Assembly: GCA_963779095.1 (NCBI GenBank)
Contig: CAVZWU010000011.1
Coordinates: 1 to 64,000 of the forward strand
Source of the DNA: Roseiarcus sp963779095
GTDB lineage: Bacteria; Pseudomonadota; Alphaproteobacteria; Rhizobiales; Beijerinckiaceae
Direction of reading: 5' to 3'
Length of the DNA: 64,000 nucleotides
Shown: piece after piece, positions 56,316-64,000 of the stretch
Layout: each line of letters opens with the position of its first letter
Numbering within the stretch: position 1 is the first letter of the stretch
Notes under the pieces: model-generated
What the model saw: only the letters and a program-made list of their open reading frames with translations
Database searches by the model: none
Told to the model about the DNA's origin: nothing
Position numbers and translations under genes: made by a program

Positions 56316-56705
56316 TTGGCCGATCATCCGAGCGATCTGCGCACCCCTCTCGGCCGGGTCCGGTTTCTTGGCTCGGCGCGCATGGGCGCGGCCGAAGCGT
56401 GGCTCGTTCACGTGACCTCGCTCGCGCTCGTCCCGCTCACGATCGGCTTCGTCTGGCTCATGCTCGACCTGTCGCGCAAGGACTATAACGGCGTGCGAGC
56501 GGAGCTCGCGCGCCCGATTTCGGCCATTCTGCTCTTGGCTTTCGTCCTCGCCGGCATCGTCCACATGGAGCTCGGCATGCGCTCCGTCATCATCGACTAC
56601 ATCGGCGGGCAGTCGCGCGCGTGGGCGCTCGCCGCCAACACCTGTTTTGCCGCGCTTCTGGCGCTAGCCTGCGTCTACGCGACGCTGCGAGTCGCCTTCA
56701 CCTGA
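56316..56705 (+). CDS. sdhD: Succinate dehydrogenase hydrophobic membrane anchor
   Basis: 129 aa, three helices: LVHVTSLALVPLTIGFVWLM, ISAILLLAFVLAGIVHMELG and NTCFAALLALACVYATL. Heme ligand candidate His in AGIVHMELGMRSVIIDY. Starts at TTG 56316 with AAGGAG 7 bases upstream; the longer frame is a shadow of sdhC. Confidence 0.92.
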   Translation: MADHPSDLRTPLGRVRFLGSARMGAAEAWLVHVTSLALVPLTIGFVWLMLDLSRKDYNGVRAELARPISAILLLAFVLAGIVHMELGMRSVIIDYIGGQSRAWALAANTCFAALLALACVYATLRVAFT

Positions 56706-56730
56706 GCAACTCTTAAGAAGACGAACATCG

Positions 56731-58566
56731 ATGGCGACCAATGGCTCTTCTGCGCAGAGCGCGCCGGCGCTCGGGGGCAAGGCCTATCCGATCACCGACC
56801 ACACGTTCGACATCGTGGTGGTCGGCGCGGGCGGCGCGGGCTTGCGCGCCAGCGTCGGCTGCGCCCAGGCGGGTCTGCGCACGGCATGCATCTCGAAAGT
56901 GTTCCCGACCCGCTCGCACACGGTCGCCGCGCAGGGCGGCATTTCCGCTTCCCTCGGCAACATGGGCCCCGACGACTGGCGGTGGCACATGTACGACACG
57001 GTCAAGGGCTCGGACTGGCTCGGCGACCAGGACGCGATCGAATACATGTGTCGCCACGCGCCGGAAGCGGTCTACGAACTGGATCATTGGGGCGTGCCAT
57101 TCTCCCGCACCGAGGCGGGCAAGATCTATCAGCGCCCGTTCGGCGGCATGACGACTGACTTCGGCAAGGGCGTGGCCCAGCGCACCTGCGCCGCCGCCGA
57201 TCGCACCGGGCACGCCATCCTGCACACGCTTTACGGCCAGGCGCTGAAGGCGAAGTGTCAATTCTTCATCGAGTATTTCGCCATCGATCTCATCCGCGAC
57301 GCCGAGGGCGCAGTGCGCGGCGTCGTGTGCCTCAAGCTGGACGATGGGACGATTCATAGGTTCCGCGCCCAGACCACCGTCCTCGCCACCGGTGGCTACG
57401 GCCGCGCCTATTTCTCGGCCACTTCGGCCCACACCTGCACCGGCGACGGCAACGCGATGGCGCTGCGCGCCGGCCTGCCGCTGCAGGACATGGAGTTCGT
57501 GCAGTTCCATCCGACCGGCATTTACGGCGCCGGCTGCCTCATCACCGAGGGCGCGCGCGGCGAAGGCGGCTATCTCGTCAATTCAGAGGGCGAGCGCTTC
57601 ATGGAGCGCTACGCGCCGCACGCCAAGGACCTCGCCTCGCGCGACGTCGTCAGCCGCTCGATGACGATGGAGATTCGCGAGGGCCGCGGCGTCGGCAAGA
57701 ACAAGGACCATATTTTCCTGCACCTCGACCATCTCGATCCCAAGGTGCTGCACGAGCGTTTGCCTGGCATTTCCGAGAGCGCGCGCATCTTCTCCGGCGT
57801 GGATCTGACCAAGGAGCCGATCCCCGTTCTGCCTACCGTTCACTACAATATGGGCGGCATTCCGACGAACTATCACGGCGAGGTTCTGACCAAGGTCAAC
57901 GGCGACCCGGATTCGATCGTGCCGGGACTGATGGCGCTGGGCGAAGCGGCATGCGTATCGGTGCATGGCGCGAACAGGCTCGGCTCGAACTCACTGATCG
58001 ATCTCGTCGTCTTCGGCCGCGCCGCGGGCCTGCGCGCCGCCGCGACGCTGAAGCCCGGCGACAGTCAGCCCGAGCTCGCCAAAGACAGCGCCGAGTTCGC
58101 GCTTTCCCGCCTCGACCGGTTCCGCAACGCGAAGGGCAAGACGCCGACCGCGATGCTGCGCCTCAACATGCAGATGGTCATGCAGACCAATTGCGCGGTG
58201 TTCCGCACCGGCGAGGTGCTCGCCGAAGGCAAGGAGAAGATTCACGCCGCCTGGCGCTCGGGCGCGGACGTTTCGGTCACCGACCGTTCGCTGATCTGGA
58301 ACTCCGATCTCGTCGAGACGCTCGAATACGACAATCTGATCGTGCAGGCGGTGGTGACGATGGAGGGCGCGCTCAACCGCACCGAGAGCCGCGGCGCGCA
58401 TGCGCGCGAGGATTATCCCAAGCGCGACGACGTCAACTGGATGAAGCATACGCTCGCCTGGATCGATCCCCTGAAGCAGACGGTGAGGCTCGACTACCGG
58501 CCGGTGCACGCCTACACGATGAGCAACGACATCGGCTACATCGAGCCGAAGGCGCGGGTGTATTGA
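56731..58566 (+). CDS. sdhA: Succinate dehydrogenase flavoprotein subunit
   Basis: 611 aa, intact. FAD motif VVVGAGGAGLRASVGCAQAG, the His that binds FAD covalently in FPTRSHTVAAQGGISASLG, catalytic Arg region QFHPTGIYGAGCLITEGARG, and HGANRLGSNSLIDLVVFG. Oxidises succinate to fumarate. The AT-rich gene 58601-59065 follows instead of sdhB. Confidence 0.97.
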   Translation: MATNGSSAQSAPALGGKAYPITDHTFDIVVVGAGGAGLRASVGCAQAGLRTACISKVFPTRSHTVAAQGGISASLGNMGPDDWRWHMYDTVKGSDWLGDQDAIEYMCRHAPEAVYELDHWGVPFSRTEAGKIYQRPFGGMTTDFGKGVAQRTCAAADRTGHAILHTLYGQALKAKCQFFIEYFAIDLIRDAEGAVRGVVCLKLDDGTIHRFRAQTTVLATGGYGRAYFSATSAHTCTGDGNAMALRAGLPLQDMEFVQFHPTGIYGAGCLITEGARGEGGYLVNSEGERFMERYAPHAKDLASRDVVSRSMTMEIREGRGVGKNKDHIFLHLDHLDPKVLHERLPGISESARIFSGVDLTKEPIPVLPTVHYNMGGIPTNYHGEVLTKVNGDPDSIVPGLMALGEAACVSVHGANRLGSNSLIDLVVFGRAAGLRAAATLKPGDSQPELAKDSAEFALSRLDRFRNAKGKTPTAMLRLNMQMVMQTNCAVFRTGEVLAEGKEKIHAAWRSGADVSVTDRSLIWNSDLVETLEYDNLIVQAVVTMEGALNRTESRGAHAREDYPKRDDVNWMKHTLAWIDPLKQTVRLDYRPVHAYTMSNDIGYIEPKARVY

Positions 58567-58600
58567 GCTGGGTAGAGGAGACGGTCGCGAGGGCAGAAAA

Positions 58601-59065
58601 ATGAAAAAAGACACCGATACAATTATCGTTTCAAACTACAAATCGATCCCTCAGATGCAAGCAGAACACGGGTGCGGATATTGGCCAATTGGGGATGACG
58701 TAACGACGATTCAAAAGCATAATATCAAATACGTTCTGTGCTTGGTTAATCGCCGCTTAGCCAAGGAGAAACATGAGCGATTAACGCACGAAAAGGCGGA
58801 ACCATATTTCATAGCGACTCTGAACGGTTTACCGACGCTACACAAGCCGAGCTACGTAGATGAGAGCGGTAAAAAACATCCTGGACGGCAACTCCTTAGG
58901 CTTGAAAAGTACGCCGAAATTCCATCAGGCGCAAAAATCACTTCTGTTATGGGTCAATTCAACAAACTCAACCAAGGACCTAAGTACGCGAATTTAAAAT
59001 CCATGGGTATTGACCTAGGCCAATTTGAAATGAATGACTTCGATTCGGCCGCTACGTCAGCCTGA
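58601..59065 (+). CDS. AT-rich unknown protein inserted between sdhA and sdhB
   Basis: 154 aa, intact, with no indels. GAGGG lies 7 bases before the ATG. GC is about 45% against roughly 65% in the flanking sdh genes, and codons such as AAA, AAT, TTA and GGA are used freely. The protein is soluble and Lys-rich: MKKDTDTIIVSNYKSIPQMQ, HGCGYWPIGDDVTTIQKHNI, VLCLVNRRLAKEKHERLTHE, and later SGAKITSVMGQFNKLNQGPK. No signal peptide, membrane helix or family I recognise. It ends 11 bp before the sdhB ATG, so it would be co-transcribed with the sdh operon. Composition says it was acquired recently. Confidence 0.8.
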   Translation: MKKDTDTIIVSNYKSIPQMQAEHGCGYWPIGDDVTTIQKHNIKYVLCLVNRRLAKEKHERLTHEKAEPYFIATLNGLPTLHKPSYVDESGKKHPGRQLLRLEKYAEIPSGAKITSVMGQFNKLNQGPKYANLKSMGIDLGQFEMNDFDSAATSA

Positions 59066-59076
59066 AAGCATAGTCT

Positions 59077-59858
59077 ATGGTCCAACTGACGCTGCCCGAA
59101 AACTCGCGCATCAAGCCCGGCAAGACCTGGCCGAAGCCGGCCAACGCGACGCGCCTCGACCGAGTTCCGCATCTATCGCTGGAACCCGGACGACGGCGCC
59201 AATCCGCGCATGGACGTTTACTTCGTCGACCGCGACGATTGCGGGCCGATGGTCCTCGACGCGCTCATCTGGATCAAATCCAAGATCGAATTCGACGCTG
59301 ACCTTCCGCCGCTCGTGCCGCGAAGGGGTGTGCGGTTCGTGCGCGATGAACATCGGGGGCATGAACACGCTCGCCTGCACCCGCGGCATCGACGACGTCG
59401 CGGCGCCGGTGACGATCTATCCGCTGCCCCACCAGGAGGTGATCAAGGATCTGGTGCCCGATCTCTCGGTCTTCTTCGCTCAGCACGCCTCGATCGAGCC
59501 GTGGCTGAAGACCGTGAGCCCGGCGCCGGAGAAGGAATGGCTGCAGTCGCCGGAGGAGCGGGCGAAGCTCGACGGCCTCTACGAGTGCATCCTGTGCGCG
59601 TGCTGCTCGACCTCCTGCCCAAGCTATTGGTGGAACGGCGACCGCTATCTCGGGCCGGCGGTCCTGCTGCAGGCCTATCGCTGGCTCATCAACTCGCGCG
59701 ACGAGGCGCAGGGCGAGCGGCTCGACAATCTCGAGGATCCGTTTCGCCTCTATCGCTGCCACACGATCATGAACTGCGCCCAGACCTGCCCCAAGGGCCT
59801 GAACCCCGCCAAGGCGATCGTCCACATCAAGGAGATGATGGTCGAGCGGCGATTGTGA
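59077..59858 (+). CDS. sdhB: Succinate dehydrogenase iron-sulfur subunit (frameshifted)
   Basis: About 260 aa. Starts MVQLTLPENSRIKPGKTWPK, then after a break near 59160 continues RIYRWNPDDGANPRMDVYFV and ALIWIKSKIEFDADLP, and after another near 59320 SCREGVCGSCAMNIGG (2Fe-2S), YECILCACCSTSCPSYW (4Fe-4S) and YRCHTIMNCAQTCPKGLNPA (3Fe-4S/4Fe-4S). No clear ribosome site before 59077, consistent with displacement from sdhA. Passes electrons from SdhA to quinone. Confidence 0.94.
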
Positions 59859-60120
59859 CCGCTCGACGCGCGGCTCGCCTCCCGCGCGCCCAGCGTTTGA
59901 TGTTTGGGGGCATGCGCCTTAATCTGGAACTTTCCGCGGTTTACAGCGTTCCCAACCTTTACTGAAGTTCGCGGGGGGACTGGATCGGCGCGGCAGGTCG
60001 CGCAAAGGCTGGACGACCCCCAGGCGAGGCCGTGCTGGCGAGCGCTAACCTGAGAGCTTACTTACCAGGGGTTTTCCTGCGCTTTTGCAATGATGCGGAA
60101 ACAAACCCAAGGAGGCCGGA

Positions 60121-60678
60121 ATGACGAAGAGACAGCGGCGAAAGAGACCCAGGGTCGAGGGGCCAAAGAATCACGTGCGCGAGCGCCTCGGCACGCCGAC
60201 CGATCTCAAGCCGGAGGCGACGCGGGACGTTTCGGCCGCGCTCGCGGGATTGCTGGCCGACGTCTTCGCTCTCTACATGAAGACCAAGAACTTCCACTGG
60301 CACATGAGCGGCGCGCATTTCCGCGACTATCATCTGCTTTTGGACGAGCACGGGGACCAGATTTTCGCCATGACCGACCCGATCGCCGAGCGGGCGCGCA
60401 AGATCGGTGGGACGAGCCTCCGCTCGATCGGCGACATCGCGCGTCGCCAGCGCATTCTCGACAACGACGCCGACTATGTCGATCCGAAGGACATGCTGGC
60501 GGAACTGCGCGACGACAATAAGAGCCTGACGTCGAGCATGCGCGAGGTTCACGACGTGTGCGACGAGTATGGCGACGTCGCGACTGCGAGCCTGCTCGAA
60601 GTCTGGATCGACGAGACGGAGCGGCGGACCTGGTTCCTGTTCGAGGCGACTCGCGGTGGTCCGGGTCAGAACGACTGA
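60121..60678 (+). CDS. dps: Dps-family DNA-protecting ferritin-like protein
   Basis: 185 aa. Lys/Arg-rich N-terminus (MTKRQRRKRPRVEGPKNHVR) that could bind DNA, then the ferroxidase-site helix KTKNFHWHMSGAHFRDYHLL with HLLLDEHGDQIFAMTDPIAE. C-terminal helices DVATASLLEVWIDETERRTW. Forms a 12-mer cage that stores iron and guards DNA in stress. GGAGG precedes the ATG. Confidence 0.92.
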   Translation: MTKRQRRKRPRVEGPKNHVRERLGTPTDLKPEATRDVSAALAGLLADVFALYMKTKNFHWHMSGAHFRDYHLLLDEHGDQIFAMTDPIAERARKIGGTSLRSIGDIARRQRILDNDADYVDPKDMLAELRDDNKSLTSSMREVHDVCDEYGDVATASLLEVWIDETERRTWFLFEATRGGPGQND

Positions 60679-60709
60679 CGCAAGCGACGCGACGGCGCTG
60701 ACCCTCGGC

Positions 60710-61717
60710 TTATCCAGCGAGGGCGACGCGGGCGCCGCCCGCGGCGCTCGACCGCTGGGCGGCGTCGATCAGCAGGGCGCATAACAGAGCTTCGTCCAGG
60801 TTGCTCCTGGCCGCGCCTGTCGCCGCGGCGACAAAGTCCGCCGCCACTCCGCCAAACCAGTCAGGGTGGTGCGATCCCTCCGACAGGGACGGCGAGGTCC
60901 AACGGCGCTCACCGGCTCGCGATTTCAGAATCACCGCGTCGCCGATGACGCGGATGTCGCCCTTTTCGCCCTCGATCTCGATTCCGTTCGAGCGCTCGTC
61001 GGCGGCCCAGGTCAAAAAAATGGTGCTCACGCCGGCGGCCGTAATGAGGTCAACGCTCGCCGTGTCTTCGAGCGGCTGATCGTGGAAGCGGCGCGTCTTG
61101 AGCGTTGCTGCGACGCCTTCGGGAACGCCTGCCCAGCGCGTGACGCAATAGAGCGCGTGCCAGCCGTGATCGCTGAGGATGCCGCCGCCCGCCTGGACGG
61201 GGTCGACGCGCCAGTTCGCGACTCCCTCCGCGCTCACCGCGATCGCCGGTTGCGTTCTCAGCGTCCGCCAGCGGACGCTCCGCACGGGCCCGACGGCGCC
61301 CTCGTCAACAAGAGCCGTAATCTTGCGGCAGATCGGCGCATGAAGCCAATTGTGCACCGTATGCAGGACGCGTCCCGAGCGTGCGGCGGCGCCCGCCACG
61401 CGCTCCGCGTCCTCGACGCGCGTGACCAACGGCTTTTCGCTCAGCACATGAAGGCCCGCGTCCAGCGCCCGTTCGATCAGCGCTGCGTGGCTGCCGGGCG
61501 GCGCGCAGATGTCGACGAAATCGAGCTTTTCTCCCGATAACAGATTGTCGACGGTTTCATGCCACCGGCCGTCGGGACAGAGCGAGAGGAACGCCTCTCG
61601 TCGCGGCGCGGCGGCGTCGGTCGCCGCGACGATCCGCACGTCGTCGCGGGCGAGCCAGCCGGGCATGTGCCCGTTGGCCGCGACATTGCCGAAGCCGATG
61701 AACGCGCCTTTGAGCAA
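60710..61717 (-). CDS. Gfo/Idh/MocA-family NAD(P)-dependent oxidoreductase
   Basis: 335 aa, intact. N-terminal GAFIGFGNVAANGHMPGW Rossmann motif, conserved EKP in HVLSEKPLVTRVEDAERVAG, and a later GGGILSDHGWHALYCVTRWA with the catalytic His region. Start TTG at 61717 lies 9 bp after the aminotransferase stop, so it belongs to the same minus-strand cluster. Substrate unknown; relatives oxidise sugars, inositols or imines. Confidence 0.85.
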   Translation of the reverse strand: MLKGAFIGFGNVAANGHMPGWLARDDVRIVAATDAAAPRREAFLSLCPDGRWHETVDNLLSGEKLDFVDICAPPGSHAALIERALDAGLHVLSEKPLVTRVEDAERVAGAAARSGRVLHTVHNWLHAPICRKITALVDEGAVGPVRSVRWRTLRTQPAIAVSAEGVANWRVDPVQAGGGILSDHGWHALYCVTRWAGVPEGVAATLKTRRFHDQPLEDTASVDLITAAGVSTIFLTWAADERSNGIEIEGEKGDIRVIGDAVILKSRAGERRWTSPSLSEGSHHPDWFGGVAADFVAAATGAARSNLDEALLCALLIDAAQRSSAAGGARVALAG

Positions 61718-61726
61718 CGAGCTGGC

Positions 61727-63086
61727 TCAGTCGAGGCCGAACCGGCGCGCGATCGCGGCGAACGACTGATCGAGAATATCGACCCCGCGCAACGCTTCCT
61801 CTTCGGTGATGACCAAAGGCGGATTGATGCGGATGACGTTTGAATAGGACATGGTGATGAGGCCGCGCTCGAGCGCCTCATGGAAGAGCGCGCGGGTGAT
61901 CTTTTTGTCGAGCGGCGCTTTCGTCTTGCGATCGGAAACCATCTCCACGCCGATCAGGAGGCCCCGTCCGCGCACGTCGCCAATGAAGCGATACTTCTCC
62001 TGCACCTTCTTCAAGGCGTCGAGCATCTTGGCGCCGACGCGCGCCGAGTTCTCGACGAGCTTGTCCTCAAGGATCGCCTCGACCGCGCCGAGCCCAGCGG
62101 CTGCGGCGAGCGGATTGCCGCCGTAGCTCGACGAAGAACCGCTCGGCTCGCCGAAGGGCGTCGCCGACATGCGCTCGAGCGACGAGGCGACGGCGCTTAA
62201 GGGAAAGCCGCCGCCGATACCCTTGCCGATCGTCATGATGTCGGGTTTCAGCCCGAAGTGATCGGAGGCCCACATCTTGCCGGTGCGGCCGAAGCCAACG
62301 AGAATTTCGTCGGCGATCAGGAGCGCGCCGGCCTCGGTCGCGATCTCGCGCACCGCGTGGATGAAGTCGTCGGGTGGAATCACGTTGCCGGCCGTACCCT
62401 GCATCGGCTCGATGATGATCGCCGCAAGCTCGCCCTGGGTGTCGTTCTTGATCACGTTGCGCAGATGCTCGGCGCAGGCCAGGCCGCACGACGGATGCTG
62501 AAGGTTGAACGGGCAGCGGTAGCAGTTCGCATAGGGCGAATGATGCATGCCCGGCGGAAACGGCCCCTGGTGATTGCGGTAGCCGCCGCCCAGCATGCCG
62601 ATCACGCCCTGGCTCTTGCCGTGGAAGCCGCCCCAGAAGCCGATGAACTCGAACTTCTTGGTCACCGACTTGGCAAGCCGGAACGCCGCCTCGACCGCCT
62701 CCGCGCCGCCGGAGAACAATTGCAGATGCGTGAGTCCGTCCGGCAACAGCGACGCGACGAGATTGAGGAAGCGCGCCCGCGTTTCGGTCGTGAAGCTGCC
62801 GAAGGTCGCCCGTTCGAGCTGCTCCTTGATGCGCTTCACATAGTGCGGATGGCCGTGTCCGACGCTGCCAACCGCGATGCCGGCGATGAAGTCGAGATAT
62901 TCGGTTGCCGTCGACGTCGGTGATGGTGCAGCCCTCGGCGTGGTCGACGACGATCTGCGAAAAGAGCGCGATCGACTGCAGGCCCGGCGCCATCGCCTTG
63001 GCCTCCTCGTCGAAGATCGCCTTCGATTTGGGGCCGGGCACGGCGCGGCGTTGGAATGCCGCGGTCGGGGACGGGACTTCGTTCAA
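61727..63086 (-). CDS. Class III PLP-dependent aminotransferase (frameshifted near the N-terminus)
   Basis: About 450 aa. Front piece SLNEVPSPTAAFQRRAVPGP through GCTITDVDGN, then after a break near 62905 the main frame from YVKRIKEQLERATFGSF. PLP Lys in MTIGKGIGGGFPLSAV, Asp in ALLIADEILVGFGRTGKMW, GG motif LQLFSGGAEAVEAAFRLAK. A CYRC motif plus two later Cys (ANCYRCPFNLQHPSCGLACA) resembles the Fe-S region of GABA aminotransferases. The TTG at 63086 has AAGGA 9 bases upstream; it lies next to the ATP-grasp stop (63092). Confidence 0.87.
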
Positions 63087-63091
63087 CGAGA

Positions 63092-63943
63092 TCAATTCCT
63101 TGCTGAGGCGACCAAGCGCGGGCGCCGCCGGAAGCGCTCGGTCAGGCAATCGGCGATCGCCTGCGCGGCGCGATCGCGGTAGAGCGCATAGCTCGGCCAC
63201 GCGTTGAGGTCGATGATCATCGGCTCGCCGTTGGGCTTGATGACGGCGTCGCCGCCGAAGATCTCGAGGCCAAGCGCGGCCGCGGCGTCGAAGGCGGCCT
63301 TGCTCAGGCGAGCCGGATCGAAGGAATGACCCAGCATGCCCTTGTCGCGATGATAGAACCATTGGAACCAGTTGGCGTCTTTCGCTTCCGCGCCATTCCG
63401 GACGCCGTAGAATTTGATGAGGTCCCCCGGCACATGCTCCTGGGCGACGACAAAGGGAATGCCGCGCTCGGCGAAACGGCGCAACGCCTCGCGCCACCCC
63501 GTCTCCGAGGCGGCGTACATCACGTCGTCGCGTTGCGTCGCGTGGAAATCGTAGCGCTTGACCCAGGCGCAGTCGGCCGGCCGGGGCTTGTTCGCGTCGG
63601 CGGAGACGATCCAGCTCATGGGCGCGGACACGCGATGCCGCGTGAACAGCTCGACCATGCGGTGGCGGTAGGTGTTGCGAATGGCTGCCGGCGAGTTGAC
63701 GACGATCGAGCCTGCTTTCTCCATCGCGGCTAGACGATCGAGAACCGTGCCGCGCTCGCACATGACGAACAAGTTGGCCGAAGGCGCGTCCATCACGGCC
63801 TCGGCCGCGACCAGTTCGACGCTGAACCCCCGCTCCGTCAAGGCGTCAGCGACGCTCCGCATGATCGCGGCGTCGTCATCGACGCGCCCGGGCGAGTGGG
63901 CGGGCTCGCGCAGCACGCCCACACAGGTCAGGCCCATGGTCAT
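63092..63943 (-). CDS. ATP-grasp family protein (carboxylate-amine ligase-like)
   Basis: 283 aa, intact. N-terminal MTMGLTCVGVLREPAHSPGR and ANLFVMCERGTVLDRLA (pre-ATP-grasp), ATP-grasp core with WVKRYDFHATQRDDVMYA (Lys for ATP), FVVAQEHVPGDLIKFYGV, and metal site residues in GDAVIKPNGEPMIIDLNAWP. Product unknown; ligases of this fold join a carboxylate to an amine, and a kinase-like role is also possible. The ATG overlaps the stop of an upstream gene (ATGA). Confidence 0.85.
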   Translation of the reverse strand: MTMGLTCVGVLREPAHSPGRVDDDAAIMRSVADALTERGFSVELVAAEAVMDAPSANLFVMCERGTVLDRLAAMEKAGSIVVNSPAAIRNTYRHRMVELFTRHRVSAPMSWIVSADANKPRPADCAWVKRYDFHATQRDDVMYAASETGWREALRRFAERGIPFVVAQEHVPGDLIKFYGVRNGAEAKDANWFQWFYHRDKGMLGHSFDPARLSKAAFDAAAALGLEIFGGDAVIKPNGEPMIIDLNAWPSYALYRDRAAQAIADCLTERFRRRPRLVASARN

Positions 63944-64000
63944 GCGCCTGCGTTCTCAGGCCGGCGGCAGAGGCCGGCCAACTCCGCGGCCTCAACGTCG
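63940..64000 (-). CDS. C-terminal end of an upstream gene in the ATP-grasp operon
   Basis: Reading on the minus strand from the window edge gives DVEAAELAGLCRRPENAGA and a TGA at 63940-63942 that overlaps the ATP-grasp ATG by 4 bp. Only 19 residues are in the window, so the product cannot be named. Confidence 0.6.
   Translation of the reverse strand, partial: DVEAAELAGLCRRPENAGA

Noticed and set aside
58601..59065. Treating the AT-rich sdh insert as a known toxin or antitoxin
   Set aside because: No partner gene and no recognisable toxin motif; naming it would be a guess.
1..64000. CRISPR arrays, insertion sequences, integrases, rRNA genes
   Set aside because: I saw no regularly spaced repeats, no transposase or integrase sequence in any frame, and no rRNA signature.

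Overview
The window is high-GC DNA from an alphaproteobacterium, most likely of the order Hyphomicrobiales (Rhizobiales). The main pointers are the protein sequences of KorAB, SdhCDAB, RNase E, CobT, RF2 and PBP1A, an RNase E with a long insertion inside its S1 region, and many GTG/TTG starts. Genus cannot be fixed from sequence reading alone. A dominant technical feature is that about 25 genes, including core ones (rne, prfB, sdhB, gnd, cobT), are split by 1-2 base indels while every frame piece still encodes conserved family sequence. I read these as uncorrected assembly indels rather than decay, and give one span per gene.

Layout. 1-7450: the end of a proline racemase family gene, then a 2-oxoglutarate:ferredoxin oxidoreductase operon (FAD/Fe-S oxidoreductase, korA, korB). 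An AraC regulator and a DsrE-like gene follow, lying exactly between two ~98 bp copies of the korB 3' end. 7416-10498: a two-component pair (stand-alone receiver, hybrid CHASE3-like kinase) and an F420-dependent-NADP-reductase-like protein. 10569-15334: a five-gene branched-chain amino acid/amide ABC transporter on the minus strand. 15572-17305: tRNA-Pro(CGG) followed by small proteins I do not recognise. 17546-22133: polyphosphate-glucokinase-like ROK kinase, 6-phosphogluconate dehydrogenase and a large glucosidase, a coherent glucose-release, phosphorylation and oxidation set. 22164-31289: accessory and stress genes (GlxA-type regulator, ABM protein, UdgX, quinone oxidoreductase, a DsbA-NhaA fusion, an orphan solute-binding protein, DUF2165, DUF2905, AlkB). 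31514-38818: cobT, DoxX, a secreted TPR protein, an ECF sigma/anti-sigma pair, YceI, cytochrome b561 and fmt. 38819-48080: an orphan promoter/inverted-repeat region, prfB with its programmed +1 frameshift site, PBP1A, AmiC amidase and rne with a long leader. 48121-55783: a sugar-acid catabolic locus (two FAH-type enzymes, HAD phosphatase, UxaA/GarD-type dehydratase, GntR regulator, 2-oxoglutarate-semialdehyde-type ALDH, PfkB kinase). 55894-59858: sdhCDAB interrupted by an AT-rich gene of unknown function between sdhA and sdhB. 60121-64000: dps, then a tightly packed Gfo/Idh/MocA dehydrogenase, class III aminotransferase and ATP-grasp ligase cluster that runs out of the window.

The sugar-acid locus is predicted to end in 2-oxoglutarate, which SdhCDAB (through the TCA cycle) and KorAB can use, so much of the window concerns 2-oxoglutarate/succinate metabolism. 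The least explained items are the AT-rich gene inside the sdh operon, the AraC-DsrE segment bounded by korB 3' copies, the promoter/inverted-repeat region after fmt, and the ATP-grasp/aminotransferase cluster at the right edge.
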